Below, piece after piece: positions 27,858 through 36,160 of a stretch of 64,000 bases of DNA. The DNA is from an uncultured Pelagibacteraceae bacterium (GTDB taxonomy: Bacteria > Pseudomonadota > Alphaproteobacteria > Pelagibacterales > Pelagibacteraceae). The stretch is from contig CACJUZ010000003.1 in NCBI GenBank assembly GCA_902596745.1, forward strand, positions 36,292 to 100,291, in the 5' to 3' direction. A model generated the notes under the pieces. That model searched no databases and was not told where the DNA came from. It saw only the letters and a list, made by a program, of their open reading frames with translations. The translations under genes were made by a program, and so were the position numbers. Numbering within the stretch: the first letter of the stretch is position 1; the number at the start of each line of letters is the position of its first letter.

Positions 27858-29260
27858 TAATCTAAATTTTTGACTATGTCTTCTGTCATCTTTTTGGCAT
27901 CAGCAAATAACATTAAAGTATTATCTCTGTAAAATAATTCATTATCTATTCCTGCGTATCCTGGAGATAAGCTCCTTTTAACAAATAAAACTGATTTACA
28001 TTTTTCAACATCTAAAACAGGCATACCAAATATTGGGCTTTTTGGATCAGTTTTTGCTACTGGATTAGTTACGTCGTTAGCTCCAATCACAAATGCAACA
28101 TCTGAGTTAGCAAAATCATTATTAATGTCTTCAAGTTCAAAAACTTCGTCGTACGGAACATTGGCCTCGGCAAGAAGTACATTCATGTGACCTGGCATTC
28201 TTCCAGCTACCGGGTGAATTGCATACGTTACTTTAATGTCATTTTTTTTTAACTTATCAACCATTTCTCGAAGAGCGTGTTGTGCTTGTGCTACAGCCAT
28301 TCCATAACCTGGCACTATAATGACTGATGATGCATTTTTCATTAAAAAAGCAGCATCTTCTGCATTTCCACTTTTAACAGGTTTTTGATCTTTTTTACTT
28401 TTAATATCACTTTGAGAGTTATCTGCTCCAAATCCACCAAGAATAACACTGAAAAAAGATCTATTCATAGCCTTGCACATTATGTAAGAAAGAATAGCTC
28501 CTGAAGACCCAACTAATGCACCTGTAATTATAAGAGCAGTGTTTTCAAGAGTAAAACCTATTCCGGCAGCTGCCCAACCAGAATAAGAATTAAGCATAGA
28601 TATAACGACCGGCATGTCTGCGCCACCTATAGGAATTATTAATAAAACCCCTATTAAAAAAGATATAGTTATTACAGTCCAAAAAATATTTTCTGACTGC
28701 GTTTTGCATAAATAAAATATTAATACAAATATTCCTATTCCTAAAATAAGATTCAAATAATGTTGCCCTAAAAAAGTTATTGGCGCACCTGACATAAGTC
28801 CTCTTAATTTTAAAAATGCTATTATTGAACCTGAAAAAGTTATAGCTCCAACTGCAGCCCCAATTGACATTTCTATTAAGCTTGCCAATTTGATATTACC
28901 GACAATTCCTAAATTAAAAACTTCTGGATTTAAAAAAGCAGCTATAGCAACAAATACTGCAGCTAATCCGACTAAACTATGAAAACCGGCTACTAACTCA
29001 GGCATCGCTGTCATTGGAATTTTAAAGGCTATAAAAGCTCCAATTGATCCCCCTAAAAATAGTAAAAGAAGAACATATAAGAAAGAGCTAGAAAAATTAC
29101 CAATTGATAAAAAGGTAACTAATATAGCGATAATCATTCCTGCAATACCAAAATAGTTTCCCTGTCTTGAAGTATCTGGTGAAGATAAACCTCTTAAGGC
29201 AAGTATAAATAGTATTCCTGAAACTAAATAAAAAATTGCTGATAAATTCGAAGATATCAT
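27857..29260 (-). CDS. pntB: NAD(P) transhydrogenase subunit beta
   Basis: PntB carries most of the proton channel and the NADP(H)-binding domain III of the proton-translocating transhydrogenase, which makes NADPH from NADH at the expense of the proton gradient. The 467-residue protein has about eight or nine membrane segments in residues 1-265, then domain III with VPGYGMAVAQAQH, HPVAGRMPGHMNVLLAEA and VIGANDVTNPVA. It follows pntAb with a one-base overlap. Confidence 0.97.
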   Translation of the reverse strand: MISSNLSAIFYLVSGILFILALRGLSSPDTSRQGNYFGIAGMIIAILVTFLSIGNFSSSFLYVLLLLFLGGSIGAFIAFKIPMTAMPELVAGFHSLVGLAAVFVAIAAFLNPEVFNLGIVGNIKLASLIEMSIGAAVGAITFSGSIIAFLKLRGLMSGAPITFLGQHYLNLILGIGIFVLIFYLCKTQSENIFWTVITISFLIGVLLIIPIGGADMPVVISMLNSYSGWAAAGIGFTLENTALIITGALVGSSGAILSYIMCKAMNRSFFSVILGGFGADNSQSDIKSKKDQKPVKSGNAEDAAFLMKNASSVIIVPGYGMAVAQAQHALREMVDKLKKNDIKVTYAIHPVAGRMPGHMNVLLAEANVPYDEVFELEDINNDFANSDVAFVIGANDVTNPVAKTDPKSPIFGMPVLDVEKCKSVLFVKRSLSPGYAGIDNELFYRDNTLMLFADAKKMTEDIVKNLD

Positions 29261-29568
29261 TATTTTTTATCTTTCTTTTTTTTATACATTTGAAGCATTC
29301 TCTGAGTTACTAAAAAACCGCCAAATATGTTCACCGCTGCCAAAATTATAGCTAAATAACCAAAAATACTTGAGGAACTAAAATCATTTTCAGAAGTAGA
29401 AGCCAAGGCTGCAATAATCGCTCCAACTATAATTACCGATGAAATAGCATTTGTAACTGACATCAATGGAGTATGTAGAGAAGGTGTAACACTCCAAACA
29501 ACATAATATCCCACAAATATTGAAAGAATAAAAATACTAAATCTAAATATAAATGGATCTATTTCCAT
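29260..29568 (-). CDS. pntAb: NAD(P) transhydrogenase subunit alpha, membrane part
   Basis: The 102-residue protein corresponds to the C-terminal membrane domain of E. coli PntA, a separate polypeptide in many alphaproteobacteria. About three membrane helices are visible (about residues 8-25, 38-58 and 67-90), with the family sequence YVVWSVTPSLHTPLMSVTNAIS. It lies 2 nt after pntAa and overlaps pntB by one base. Confidence 0.94.
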   Translation of the reverse strand: MEIDPFIFRFSIFILSIFVGYYVVWSVTPSLHTPLMSVTNAISSVIIVGAIIAALASTSENDFSSSSIFGYLAIILAAVNIFGGFLVTQRMLQMYKKKKDKK

Positions 29569-29570
29569 AA

Positions 29571-30665
29571 TTAAATCTCCTTAATTAAAGTTTTACTAAT
29601 GATTTCATCTTCAAGATTAATATTAAAATCTCTTTTTTCTCTACTATACAAATTTCGAATAAAGCTAAATAAATTTTTTGCATATAAACTTGAGGCTGTT
29701 AATGGTAGTCTATTCATAAGAGTTTTCACGCCTATTATTTTTACTCCATTAATAATATTGATTTTTCCTGGTTCTGAATAAGCAGAATTTCCACCTTGCT
29801 CTGCTGCTAGGTCATAAATGATTGAACCCGGCCTCATTAGTTTTACTAATTGTTCAGATAAAATTCTTGGTGCAGATTTTCCTGGTACTAAAGCAGTGCA
29901 AATAACAATATCATTTTTTCTTAGCGCCTCTTGCATCATTTCTGCCTGTTTTTTTTTATAGTCATCACTTACTTCCTTTGCATAGCCTCCAGAAGTTTCC
30001 ATATCTTCCGAATTATCGACAGTTAAAAACTTACCGCCAAGGCTTTCTACCTGTTCTTTTGAAGCTGACCTTACATCAGTTGCTGATACAATCGCTCCTA
30101 ATCTTTTTGCGGTTGCGATAGCTTGTAAACCAGCTACACCCGCTCCAATTACTAAAACTTTAGCAGCAGGAACTGTACCGGCTGCTGTCATCATCATTGG
30201 TATAGCTTTTTCAAATTCATAGATTGAATCTACCACTGCCCTGTAACCAGCTAAGTTAGATTGTGATGATAACACATCCATTGATTGTGCCCTTGTTATT
30301 CTAGGTAAAAGCTCAAGAGAAAAAATACTTATATTTTTTTTTATCAGTTCATTTATTTTATTTTTATTTTGTGAGGGATTTAACATGCCAACAAGTATCG
30401 ATTTCTGCTTTAAGTTTTTTATTTCATCATCACTTGGACAATTGACTTTTATAAGTAAATTACAATTATTTAAAACTTCATTATTCGTTTTTTTAATTTC
30501 TACACCTACTTTTACAAATTCCTCGTCTGTGATTCCAATATGAGAAGCATAATTCGTTTCAATGCATATTTTTAGACCCAAATTAATAATATTTTTTGCA
30601 GTTTCTGGCGTTAAAGCAACCCTCTTTTCTACTGATAAATTTTCTTTAATCGAGCCAATAATCAT
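29571..30665 (-). CDS. pntAa: NAD(P) transhydrogenase subunit alpha, NAD-binding part
   Basis: This is domain I of the transhydrogenase, which binds NAD(H). The track start at 30731 adds 22 residues (MGDNCCHSYSC...) that overlap the cox subunit IV gene. The conserved N-terminus MIIGSIKENLSVEKRVALTPE starts at ATG 30665, giving 364 residues, and is preferred. The motif QSNLAGYRAVVDS and Rossmann VLVIGAGVAGLQAIATAKRLGA are clear. It forms one operon with pntAb, pntB and tal. Confidence 0.95.
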   Translation of the reverse strand: MIIGSIKENLSVEKRVALTPETAKNIINLGLKICIETNYASHIGITDEEFVKVGVEIKKTNNEVLNNCNLLIKVNCPSDDEIKNLKQKSILVGMLNPSQNKNKINELIKKNISIFSLELLPRITRAQSMDVLSSQSNLAGYRAVVDSIYEFEKAIPMMMTAAGTVPAAKVLVIGAGVAGLQAIATAKRLGAIVSATDVRSASKEQVESLGGKFLTVDNSEDMETSGGYAKEVSDDYKKKQAEMMQEALRKNDIVICTALVPGKSAPRILSEQLVKLMRPGSIIYDLAAEQGGNSAYSEPGKINIINGVKIIGVKTLMNRLPLTASSLYAKNLFSFIRNLYSREKRDFNINLEDEIISKTLIKEI

Positions 30666-30673
30666 AAAAATAT

Positions 30674-30784
30674 TTATAATAAAGTCATAGCCAGAATTAC
30701 AAGAATAGCTATGACAGCAATTGTCCCCCAAAGAACAAATTTGGTAAAACCTTCCCAGGTGCTTTTATGATCATTATTATTCAT
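30674..30784 (-). CDS. aa3-type cytochrome c oxidase subunit IV (36 aa, not in ORF track)
   Basis: A 36-residue ORF begins MNNNDHKSTWEGFTKFVLWG and ends with one hydrophobic helix (TIAVIAILVILAMTLL). This matches the small bacterial COX4-type subunit of aa3 oxidases, whose hallmark is the T..GF.KF..WG motif ahead of a single membrane segment. In many alphaproteobacteria this gene lies just before pntA, as here (8 nt). It was too short for the ORF list. Confidence 0.85.
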   Translation of the reverse strand: MNNNDHKSTWEGFTKFVLWGTIAVIAILVILAMTLL

Positions 30785-30790
30785 TTTAGA

Positions 30791-30916
30791 CTAACCTTGA
30801 CGTGCTTTAAATTTCGGATTTTTTTTATTAATTATATAAACTTTTCCTCTCCTTTTAACTAGCTTGGAGTTTAGGTCTCTTTTTTTTAAAGATTTTAATG
30901 AACTAGCAACTTTCAT
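30791..30916 (-). CDS. rpmJ: 50S ribosomal protein L36 (41 aa, not in ORF track)
   Basis: The 41-residue product ([36 protein letters not shown]) is the alphaproteobacterial L36 with its usual C-terminus. It lacks the zinc-binding cysteines of classical L36, as in YkgO-type copies. Its ATG lies 12 nt after the 5S rRNA closing stem and no Shine-Dalgarno can fit there, so it is either leaderless or made after cleavage of a 5S read-through transcript. The cox subunit IV gene follows 6 nt later. Confidence 0.93.
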   Translation of the reverse strand: MKVASSLKSLKKRDLNSKLVKRRGKVYIINKKNPKFKARQG

Positions 30917-30928
30917 AATTTATTTATA

Positions 30929-31046
30929 GCCTGGCAACGTCCTACTCTCCCGTGCCTTAAGACAAAGTACCATCGGCGCTGAAGGACTTGACTTCCGAGT
31001 TCGGAATGGGATCGGGTATTGCCCCTTCGCAATAATTACCAGGCAA
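30929..31046 (-). rRNA. rrf: 5S ribosomal RNA
   Basis: The minus strand carries a complete 5S rRNA. The terminal helix is GCCTGGTAA/TTGCCAGGC, loop A-C sequence CCCGATCCCATTCCGAACTCGG is near-universal, and the 3' part ends GGGAGAGTAGGACG. No 23S or 16S lies upstream; the gene before it is an O-antigen ligase-like ORF. The 5S is therefore unlinked from the rest of the rRNA operon, as recalled for SAR11. Ends are accurate to a few bases. Confidence 0.96.
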
Positions 31047-31114
31047 GGTTTTATATTATTTTATTAGATAGTTGTAAATAGAACAAAAATACAATTTTAT
31101 TAAAATTATTCTTG

Positions 31115-32491
31115 TTATTTCTCATTTTTAATTCTTATTTCATTCAATCCTATTAAAATACCAATTATTAAGAAAGTATAACCAGCGTTAAATGTAGAAA
31201 AAAAACTTCCAGTACTTTTGAAAGGGAAAAAGTGAATAAGAGTAGATAAAATGATACCTAAGTAAATCCAATTTGATATGTTATTTTTTCTTTTTTCACC
31301 TTTTAAATATTCTTTGTAACAGATAAAAAGTAGGACTAGAACTGGCACACTTATCAAAACTAAACCTATTATTCCAACATCATTTAATATCTCTAGAATA
31401 AAATTATGAGGATGACTTTCACATATTCTGTTTGGTAAATGAATTTTTTTTGAGCAGTCGTTTCTAAAAGATTTAATACCTCTTCCTAATAAAGGGTTGT
31501 CCAGAAATAAATCAATTGAGGTAATATATAATGTTTGATGACCTGTAACGAATGAATAAAAAGTAAAATTTTTTGTTGTATTAAATTCGGGAAGATTAAA
31601 AAAATGTTTACCAGAATTTTCATATTTTTTTAAATTCGGATATTCTTTTTGGAGTTCGTTAATAATTATTATAGGGTTTGGTGCTTTTTTGAAAATTTCC
31701 AATCTTTTATAAATTTGCTCATTTTTAAAAACTATTAATGAATTAATTATAATTATAATTAAAACCAAACCCATTAGCTGAAGCTTATATTTTTTAAGTT
31801 TTACCAAAATTAAAAATAAGAATAAAAATATCAAAAACATTAAAGCTGGCATCCTGTTACCAGAAAAAATAATTGATACGAAGAATAAGCATGACATTAA
31901 AAAAAATAAAAAAATCAATAAAGATTTTTTTTGATTTTTAATCAATTGAGGCAAAGCAAATATTCCAATAACTGAAAACATTAAAATAAACCCACCGGCA
32001 ATAAGTTCCTCTCTAAAGATGCCAGTAAAATATTTTATCTCTTTTGAGATTGAAATAGGATCAAAACCAAGTATATTTTTACCAAATATATATTGAATAA
32101 GTATGTCTAAACTTATAAGTAAAGTAATTAAGAAACAACTCATAAATAAAAAATTTAAATTTATTTTATTATATTTTACCAAACAAGAGATGATAATTAA
32201 GAAAGTTAAGTATCTTAAAAACAGTATTGACTTTATCCAGTCTTTATCCATACCATCATTTAAAATTCTGTAAGATGAAGAAAAAAGTATAATTAAAAAA
32301 AATGCTAAAATTAGTAAAATTAAATATTTATTATTCCAATCAAAAAGCTTTGATCTAAAATATATTATTCCAGCAATCGATACTAAAAGTATAAGAATAT
32401 TAATACTTAAGTTTCCAAAAGTAAAAGCTACTGGTAAAAGGTAAATTAAGAATTGAAGCGAGATTGATAAAAAATTATCTATTTTTTGCAT
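31115..32491 (-). CDS. O-antigen ligase / polymerase (WaaL/Wzy-like) membrane protein
   Basis: The 458-residue protein has ten or more hydrophobic segments spread along its length and one large periplasmic loop (about residues 255-365). The loop ends with ESHPHNFILEILNDVGIIG, the histidine motif of the O-antigen ligase superfamily. It would join or polymerise glycan chains at the periplasmic face. It is the first island gene next to 5S rRNA and its start codon overlaps the predicted tRNA-Val promoter. Ligase versus polymerase cannot be separated by sequence. Confidence 0.8.
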   Translation of the reverse strand: MQKIDNFLSISLQFLIYLLPVAFTFGNLSINILILLVSIAGIIYFRSKLFDWNNKYLILLILAFFLIILFSSSYRILNDGMDKDWIKSILFLRYLTFLIIISCLVKYNKINLNFLFMSCFLITLLISLDILIQYIFGKNILGFDPISISKEIKYFTGIFREELIAGGFILMFSVIGIFALPQLIKNQKKSLLIFLFFLMSCLFFVSIIFSGNRMPALMFLIFLFLFLILVKLKKYKLQLMGLVLIIIIINSLIVFKNEQIYKRLEIFKKAPNPIIIINELQKEYPNLKKYENSGKHFFNLPEFNTTKNFTFYSFVTGHQTLYITSIDLFLDNPLLGRGIKSFRNDCSKKIHLPNRICESHPHNFILEILNDVGIIGLVLISVPVLVLLFICYKEYLKGEKRKNNISNWIYLGIILSTLIHFFPFKSTGSFFSTFNAGYTFLIIGILIGLNEIRIKNEK

Positions 32492-32515
32492 TTTATTTTA
32501 TTAGGTATTTATAAT
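32486..32515 (+). promoter_or_regulatory. Predicted promoter of tRNA-Val
   Basis: TTGCAT (32486-32491) and a perfect TATAAT (32510-32515) are 18 bp apart. Transcription would start near 32522, about 22 nt before the tRNA. The -35 hexamer coincides with the start codon of the divergent ligase gene. The -10 is a full match, but the region is AT-rich. Confidence 0.5.
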
Positions 32516-32543
32516 ATTATACCATTAATATCATAAAATATAA

Positions 32544-32618
32544 GGGTGTGTAGTTCAGTGGTAGAACGCTACGTTGACATCGTAGAGGTCATAAGTTCAA
32601 TTCTTATCACACCCACCA
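32544..32618 (+). tRNA. tRNA-Val (anticodon GAC)
   Basis: The cloverleaf has acceptor GGGTGTG/CACACCC, anticodon stem CTACG/CGTAG with loop TTGACAT (anticodon GAC), and T-arm ATAAG-TTCAATT-CTTAT. CCA is encoded at 32616-32618. It lies inside the glycan island, between the ligase-like gene and the deacetylase, where it could mark a recombination boundary. The 98 bp after it are AT-rich and hold nothing recognisable. Confidence 0.95.
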
Positions 32619-32716
32619 CAATTATAAGATAAATAAAGGATGTAAATTAGATATTGATAAGAGAAAAAATATAATCTATTTAAAATTTTAAAAATATAAC
32701 TATTATCAAATGTAAT

Positions 32717-33688
32717 ATGTATTTTAATCATTCGAACAATTTTTTTCATGGGATTATGTTTCATCATTTTCATGACAAAAAATCTCACTCAAAAAGCCAG
32801 GGATCAATATCAGAGGATGATTTGCAAAGACTAATCAAGTTTATAGGTAGAAAAAATATTTTGAATGCAGAAATTTTTTATGAAAAATTAAAAAGTGGAT
32901 CTTTAAAAAAAAATGAAGTTTGTTTTACTTTTGATGATGGAATTAAATGTCAAATAGATGTTGCTTTACCAGTACTTGAAGATCAAAAAATAAAGGCCTT
33001 TTTTTTTGCATATTCTTCTATTTTTGAAGGCAAGCCAGATAATTTGGAGATATTCAGACATTTTAGAATGAACTTTTTTAAAGATATAAATGATTTTTAT
33101 AAGGATTTTTATTTAGAACTTAACACAGACTTAACTAAATTTTTTAAAATTAATGAAGAAGCAATTAAATTAAAGCTAGAAAAATTTCCTATGTACTCTT
33201 TGGAGGATATTAAATTTAGATTTGTTAGGGACTTTTATTTAACTAGAGAAAAGTATGATGATTTAATGATAAAAATGATAAATAAAAAAAATATTGATAT
33301 TAAAGATCTTTATTCCAAATTATTATTCAGTAAAGAAGACTTGCGCACTTTAGATAAATTAGGTCACTTAATAGGTCTTCATTCACACTCACATCCAACA
33401 AAACTTGAAAGACTTGACTTTAACTCACAAAAAAAAGAATACGATCAATCATCAGAAATAATCTCAAAAATTCTGGATAAAGATAAAAATGAAATAAATT
33501 GTATGTCTCATCCTAGCGGAAGTTATAATAAAGATACTCTTAAAATTTTAAAAGATATGGGGATCGGAATAGGTTTTAAACAAGTGATGAAAATTGAACC
33601 TGAAAAAGGTATGTCTAAAATAAATAACTCAAACTTAGAAATTGCAAGAGAAGATCATATTAATATTATAAAAAATATGGAAAAATGA
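32717..33688 (+). CDS. Polysaccharide deacetylase family protein
   Basis: The 323-residue protein has the NodB-homology signature FTFDDG (about residues 72-77), the metal-binding GLHSHSHPT (about 220) and a distal MSHPSGSYNKDTLKIL, the usual carbohydrate esterase 4 pattern. It would remove acetyl groups from an amino sugar. A long helical insertion (about residues 110-200) separates the motifs. The ATG at 32717 is used; the second ATG (32756, MFHHFHDKKSH) is a plausible alternative start. It overlaps the formyltransferase-like gene by 4 nt, so the pair may swap acetyl for formyl groups. Confidence 0.78.
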   Translation: MYFNHSNNFFHGIMFHHFHDKKSHSKSQGSISEDDLQRLIKFIGRKNILNAEIFYEKLKSGSLKKNEVCFTFDDGIKCQIDVALPVLEDQKIKAFFFAYSSIFEGKPDNLEIFRHFRMNFFKDINDFYKDFYLELNTDLTKFFKINEEAIKLKLEKFPMYSLEDIKFRFVRDFYLTREKYDDLMIKMINKKNIDIKDLYSKLLFSKEDLRTLDKLGHLIGLHSHSHPTKLERLDFNSQKKEYDQSSEIISKILDKDKNEINCMSHPSGSYNKDTLKILKDMGIGIGFKQVMKIEPEKGMSKINNSNLEIAREDHINIIKNMEK

Positions 33689-34476
33689 AAATTACACTTT
33701 TAACTTCAAATAAAAGTAGACACAATTATCTTATAAATTTACTTTCTAATTACTGTACGGAATTATATGTTTTGCAAGAAAGCACAACGATTTTTCCAGG
33801 AATTAAACCTGGTCATTATCAAGTTTCTGAAACAATTAAAAATTATTTTTTAAAAGTTAATAATGCTCAAAGCAAGATTTTCGGAAATCCATACATAAAT
33901 AATCATTCTAATAATATTAAAATTTTGCCTATGGCTAGTGGTGACTTAAGTCAATTCAAGTTAAAAGATTTAACTGACTTTTTAAAAAGTGATATTTATA
34001 TAGTTTTTGGAACAAGTTATATAAAAGGTGAGTTGATAGATTTTTTAGTAGAAAAAAAAGCCATCAACATTCATATGGGTGTTTCCCCTTATTACAGAGG
34101 AACAGATTGTAACTTTTGGGCATTATTTGATAATAACCCTCATTTGGTTGGTTCAACTATACATCTACTATCCAAAGGTTTAGACAGTGGTCCAATTTTA
34201 TATCATGCGATGTCAAATTTAAAAAATGATCCATTTGAATACACTATGTCAACTGTAAAAGCAGCTTTTTATTCTATAGCCGAAAGAATTAAAGACAAAA
34301 AAATTTTTAAAATTTTGCCTAAGAGTCAGGATAAATCTTTAGAAATTAGATATTCTAAAAATATTGAATTTAACGAAAAAATTGTAACGGAATACAAAAA
34401 TAAAAAAATTAATTTAAATTCAAAGGAAATTGATCACAATTTGTTAAAAGAGCCCTATTTTTTAGAAAAAATTTAG
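33685..34476 (+). CDS. Formyltransferase-like protein (sugar N-formyltransferase candidate)
   Basis: The 263-residue protein contains the formyltransferase catalytic pattern: INIHMGVSPYYRGTD with the Asn and His, and GLDSGPIL with the Asp. The shortened N-terminal region differs from methionyl-tRNA formyltransferase and there is no typical C-terminal tRNA-binding barrel. In a glycan island such proteins usually formylate amino sugars from N10-formyl-THF. It is coupled to the deacetylase by a 4-nt overlap and converges on the GT2 gene with 2 nt between stops. Confidence 0.75.
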   Translation: MKITLLTSNKSRHNYLINLLSNYCTELYVLQESTTIFPGIKPGHYQVSETIKNYFLKVNNAQSKIFGNPYINNHSNNIKILPMASGDLSQFKLKDLTDFLKSDIYIVFGTSYIKGELIDFLVEKKAINIHMGVSPYYRGTDCNFWALFDNNPHLVGSTIHLLSKGLDSGPILYHAMSNLKNDPFEYTMSTVKAAFYSIAERIKDKKIFKILPKSQDKSLEIRYSKNIEFNEKIVTEYKNKKINLNSKEIDHNLLKEPYFLEKI

Positions 34477-34478
34477 TT

Positions 34479-35267
34479 CTAAATTAATCTAGATAAAATC
34501 TTTTTAAGTAAAAGTTTTAAGATCAAAATTTTTATATTATATAAATTAAAACCTTCATTTTTAAGTTTTTTACCATCAGAGTTATACCACATTCTCATCT
34601 CACTAAAATATAGATCAATATTTTTCCTAGAAAAATTATTATTATGAAGCCTGTAAATGATTAATGGCTTCTGGATACAACCAATTCTAATTGATTTACT
34701 TATATGAATGTTGAATGCAAAGTCGCCAATAATAGAGTACAAGCGGTTAAATTTGTTTTTAAGTAATATTTTTTTTTCAACTAATAAAGTAGATATATTT
34801 ATACAATATTCTTTTAATAATTCTTGAGTAATATTACCTGAGGGTAATTTCTTATTATATTTTATAATTTTTGATTTATCTTTTTGATATAGAATTTTAT
34901 AGTTTGAATATACCATTTGAAAATAACTTTTTTTAATAAGTAAAACCTGTTTTTGGAGTTTATCTTTAGTCCAAATATCGTCGACATCTAAAAATGCTAA
35001 ATACTTTCCCTTTGACTTCTCTATAGCTTTATTTCTAGCGTCGTAGAGTGCTAAAAATTTTTTACTTGAAAAATATTTAAATCTTTTTTCATTAAATTTT
35101 TTAAACTCAATTTTACTGTTATCAGAAGAGTTATTATCGTAAAAAATTAACTCCCAATTTTTAAAAGTTTGAGATTTAACACTCTTTAAACTTTCTTTAA
35201 GATATTTTTCTCCATTATGACAATTCATTATAACACTAATTAATGGACTCTTTTTTTTAGAAGTCAT
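34479..35267 (-). CDS. Glycosyltransferase family 2 protein
   Basis: The 262-residue GT-A protein begins with PLISVIMNCHNGEKYLKESLKSV and has the metal-binding LAFLDVDDIW near residue 95. The C-terminal part is hydrophobic and basic but not clearly membrane-spanning. It would add a sugar to the lipid-linked repeat in the cytoplasm. It is the last gene of the 12-gene minus operon and overlaps the epimerase by 11 nt. Confidence 0.85.
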   Translation of the reverse strand: MTSKKKSPLISVIMNCHNGEKYLKESLKSVKSQTFKNWELIFYDNNSSDNSKIEFKKFNEKRFKYFSSKKFLALYDARNKAIEKSKGKYLAFLDVDDIWTKDKLQKQVLLIKKSYFQMVYSNYKILYQKDKSKIIKYNKKLPSGNITQELLKEYCINISTLLVEKKILLKNKFNRLYSIIGDFAFNIHISKSIRIGCIQKPLIIYRLHNNNFSRKNIDLYFSEMRMWYNSDGKKLKNEGFNLYNIKILILKLLLKKILSRLI

Positions 35268-36159
35268 TATAATAATCTATGGTTTTTTTTAGTCCTTTGT
35301 TTAAAGAAAATTTTGGGGACCATTTAAATATCTTTTTTATTTTTGAAATATCTGGACACATTTTAAGACTCTCATCTTTTCTCATTTTGATTTTTCCAAA
35401 ATTTGGTTTTGCTTTTTTGGTTTTCTCAAAAATAGTATTTACTAATTTTTTTATTGATACTGGTTGTCCTGAACCAACATTATAAATCCCATAATTGGTT
35501 TTTTTACTTAAAATTATTTTAATAATTAACTGAACAAAATCTTCAATGTATAAAAAATCTCTTAATTGATTTCCCTCTGAACAATTAAAATCTTTATTAT
35601 TCAAACTTGACTTTATCACTTGAGGAATCAATCTATTAACATCTTGTGCAGGACCGTAAACTTGATAAACCCTTAATATAATACCTTTAAAATTTTCAAT
35701 TTTATTTAACCTTTGAATGTGTTGTGATGATAAAAATTTTGATTTTGAATAAACTGATTTTGGTTTACATTTAAAATCTTCTTTATGTAACGCATTATTA
35801 TTTCCATATTCTAAACCACTACCTATTTGAATAAATTTTTTTAAATATTTTTTATTTATAAATTGTATTAAATTCTTGCAACCAATATAGTGACTGTTAA
35901 AAGTTTTTGCTTTATTAGAATGGTCAACATAACCACTTAAATTAATTACATAATCAAATTTATAATTAAGTTTTTTTTTTAAATTTTTTTTTTTTGAAAT
36001 ATCACATAAAAGATATTTTACGGATTTAATTTTCCTTTTTTTAATAGGTTTTTTTGTTGATATTGAAAAAAGTTTAAACTTATATTTCTTTAACCTTTTT
36101 AGTATATGAAATCCAAGGAATCCCGTTCCACCTGCAACTAAAATATTTTGATTTTTCAT
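35257..36159 (-). CDS. NAD-dependent sugar epimerase/dehydratase (extended SDR)
   Basis: The 300-residue protein has the Rossmann motif VAGGTGFLGFHIL at the N-terminus, VYSKSKFL (YxxxK) near residue 135 and RVYQVYGPAQDVNR. Placed directly after rfbF and rfbG, it may convert CDP-4-keto-6-deoxyglucose further, as CDP-paratose- or abequose-forming reductases do, but no motif proves the substrate. It overlaps the GT2 gene by 11 nt and lies 1 nt from rfbF. Confidence 0.78.
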   Translation of the reverse strand: MKNQNILVAGGTGFLGFHILKRLKKYKFKLFSISTKKPIKKRKIKSVKYLLCDISKKKNLKKKLNYKFDYVINLSGYVDHSNKAKTFNSHYIGCKNLIQFINKKYLKKFIQIGSGLEYGNNNALHKEDFKCKPKSVYSKSKFLSSQHIQRLNKIENFKGIILRVYQVYGPAQDVNRLIPQVIKSSLNNKDFNCSEGNQLRDFLYIEDFVQLIIKIILSKKTNYGIYNVGSGQPVSIKKLVNTIFEKTKKAKPNFGKIKMRKDESLKMCPDISKIKKIFKWSPKFSLNKGLKKTIDYYNDF

Positions 36160-36160
36160 T

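Noticed and set aside
29571-30731. Longer pntAa start at 30731
   Set aside because: The 22 extra residues overlap the cox subunit IV gene and do not belong to the family; ATG 30665 gives the conserved N-terminus.
32597-32788. 63-residue minus-strand ORF
   Set aside because: It runs across the 3' end of tRNA-Val and antisense to the deacetylase start; no support as a gene.
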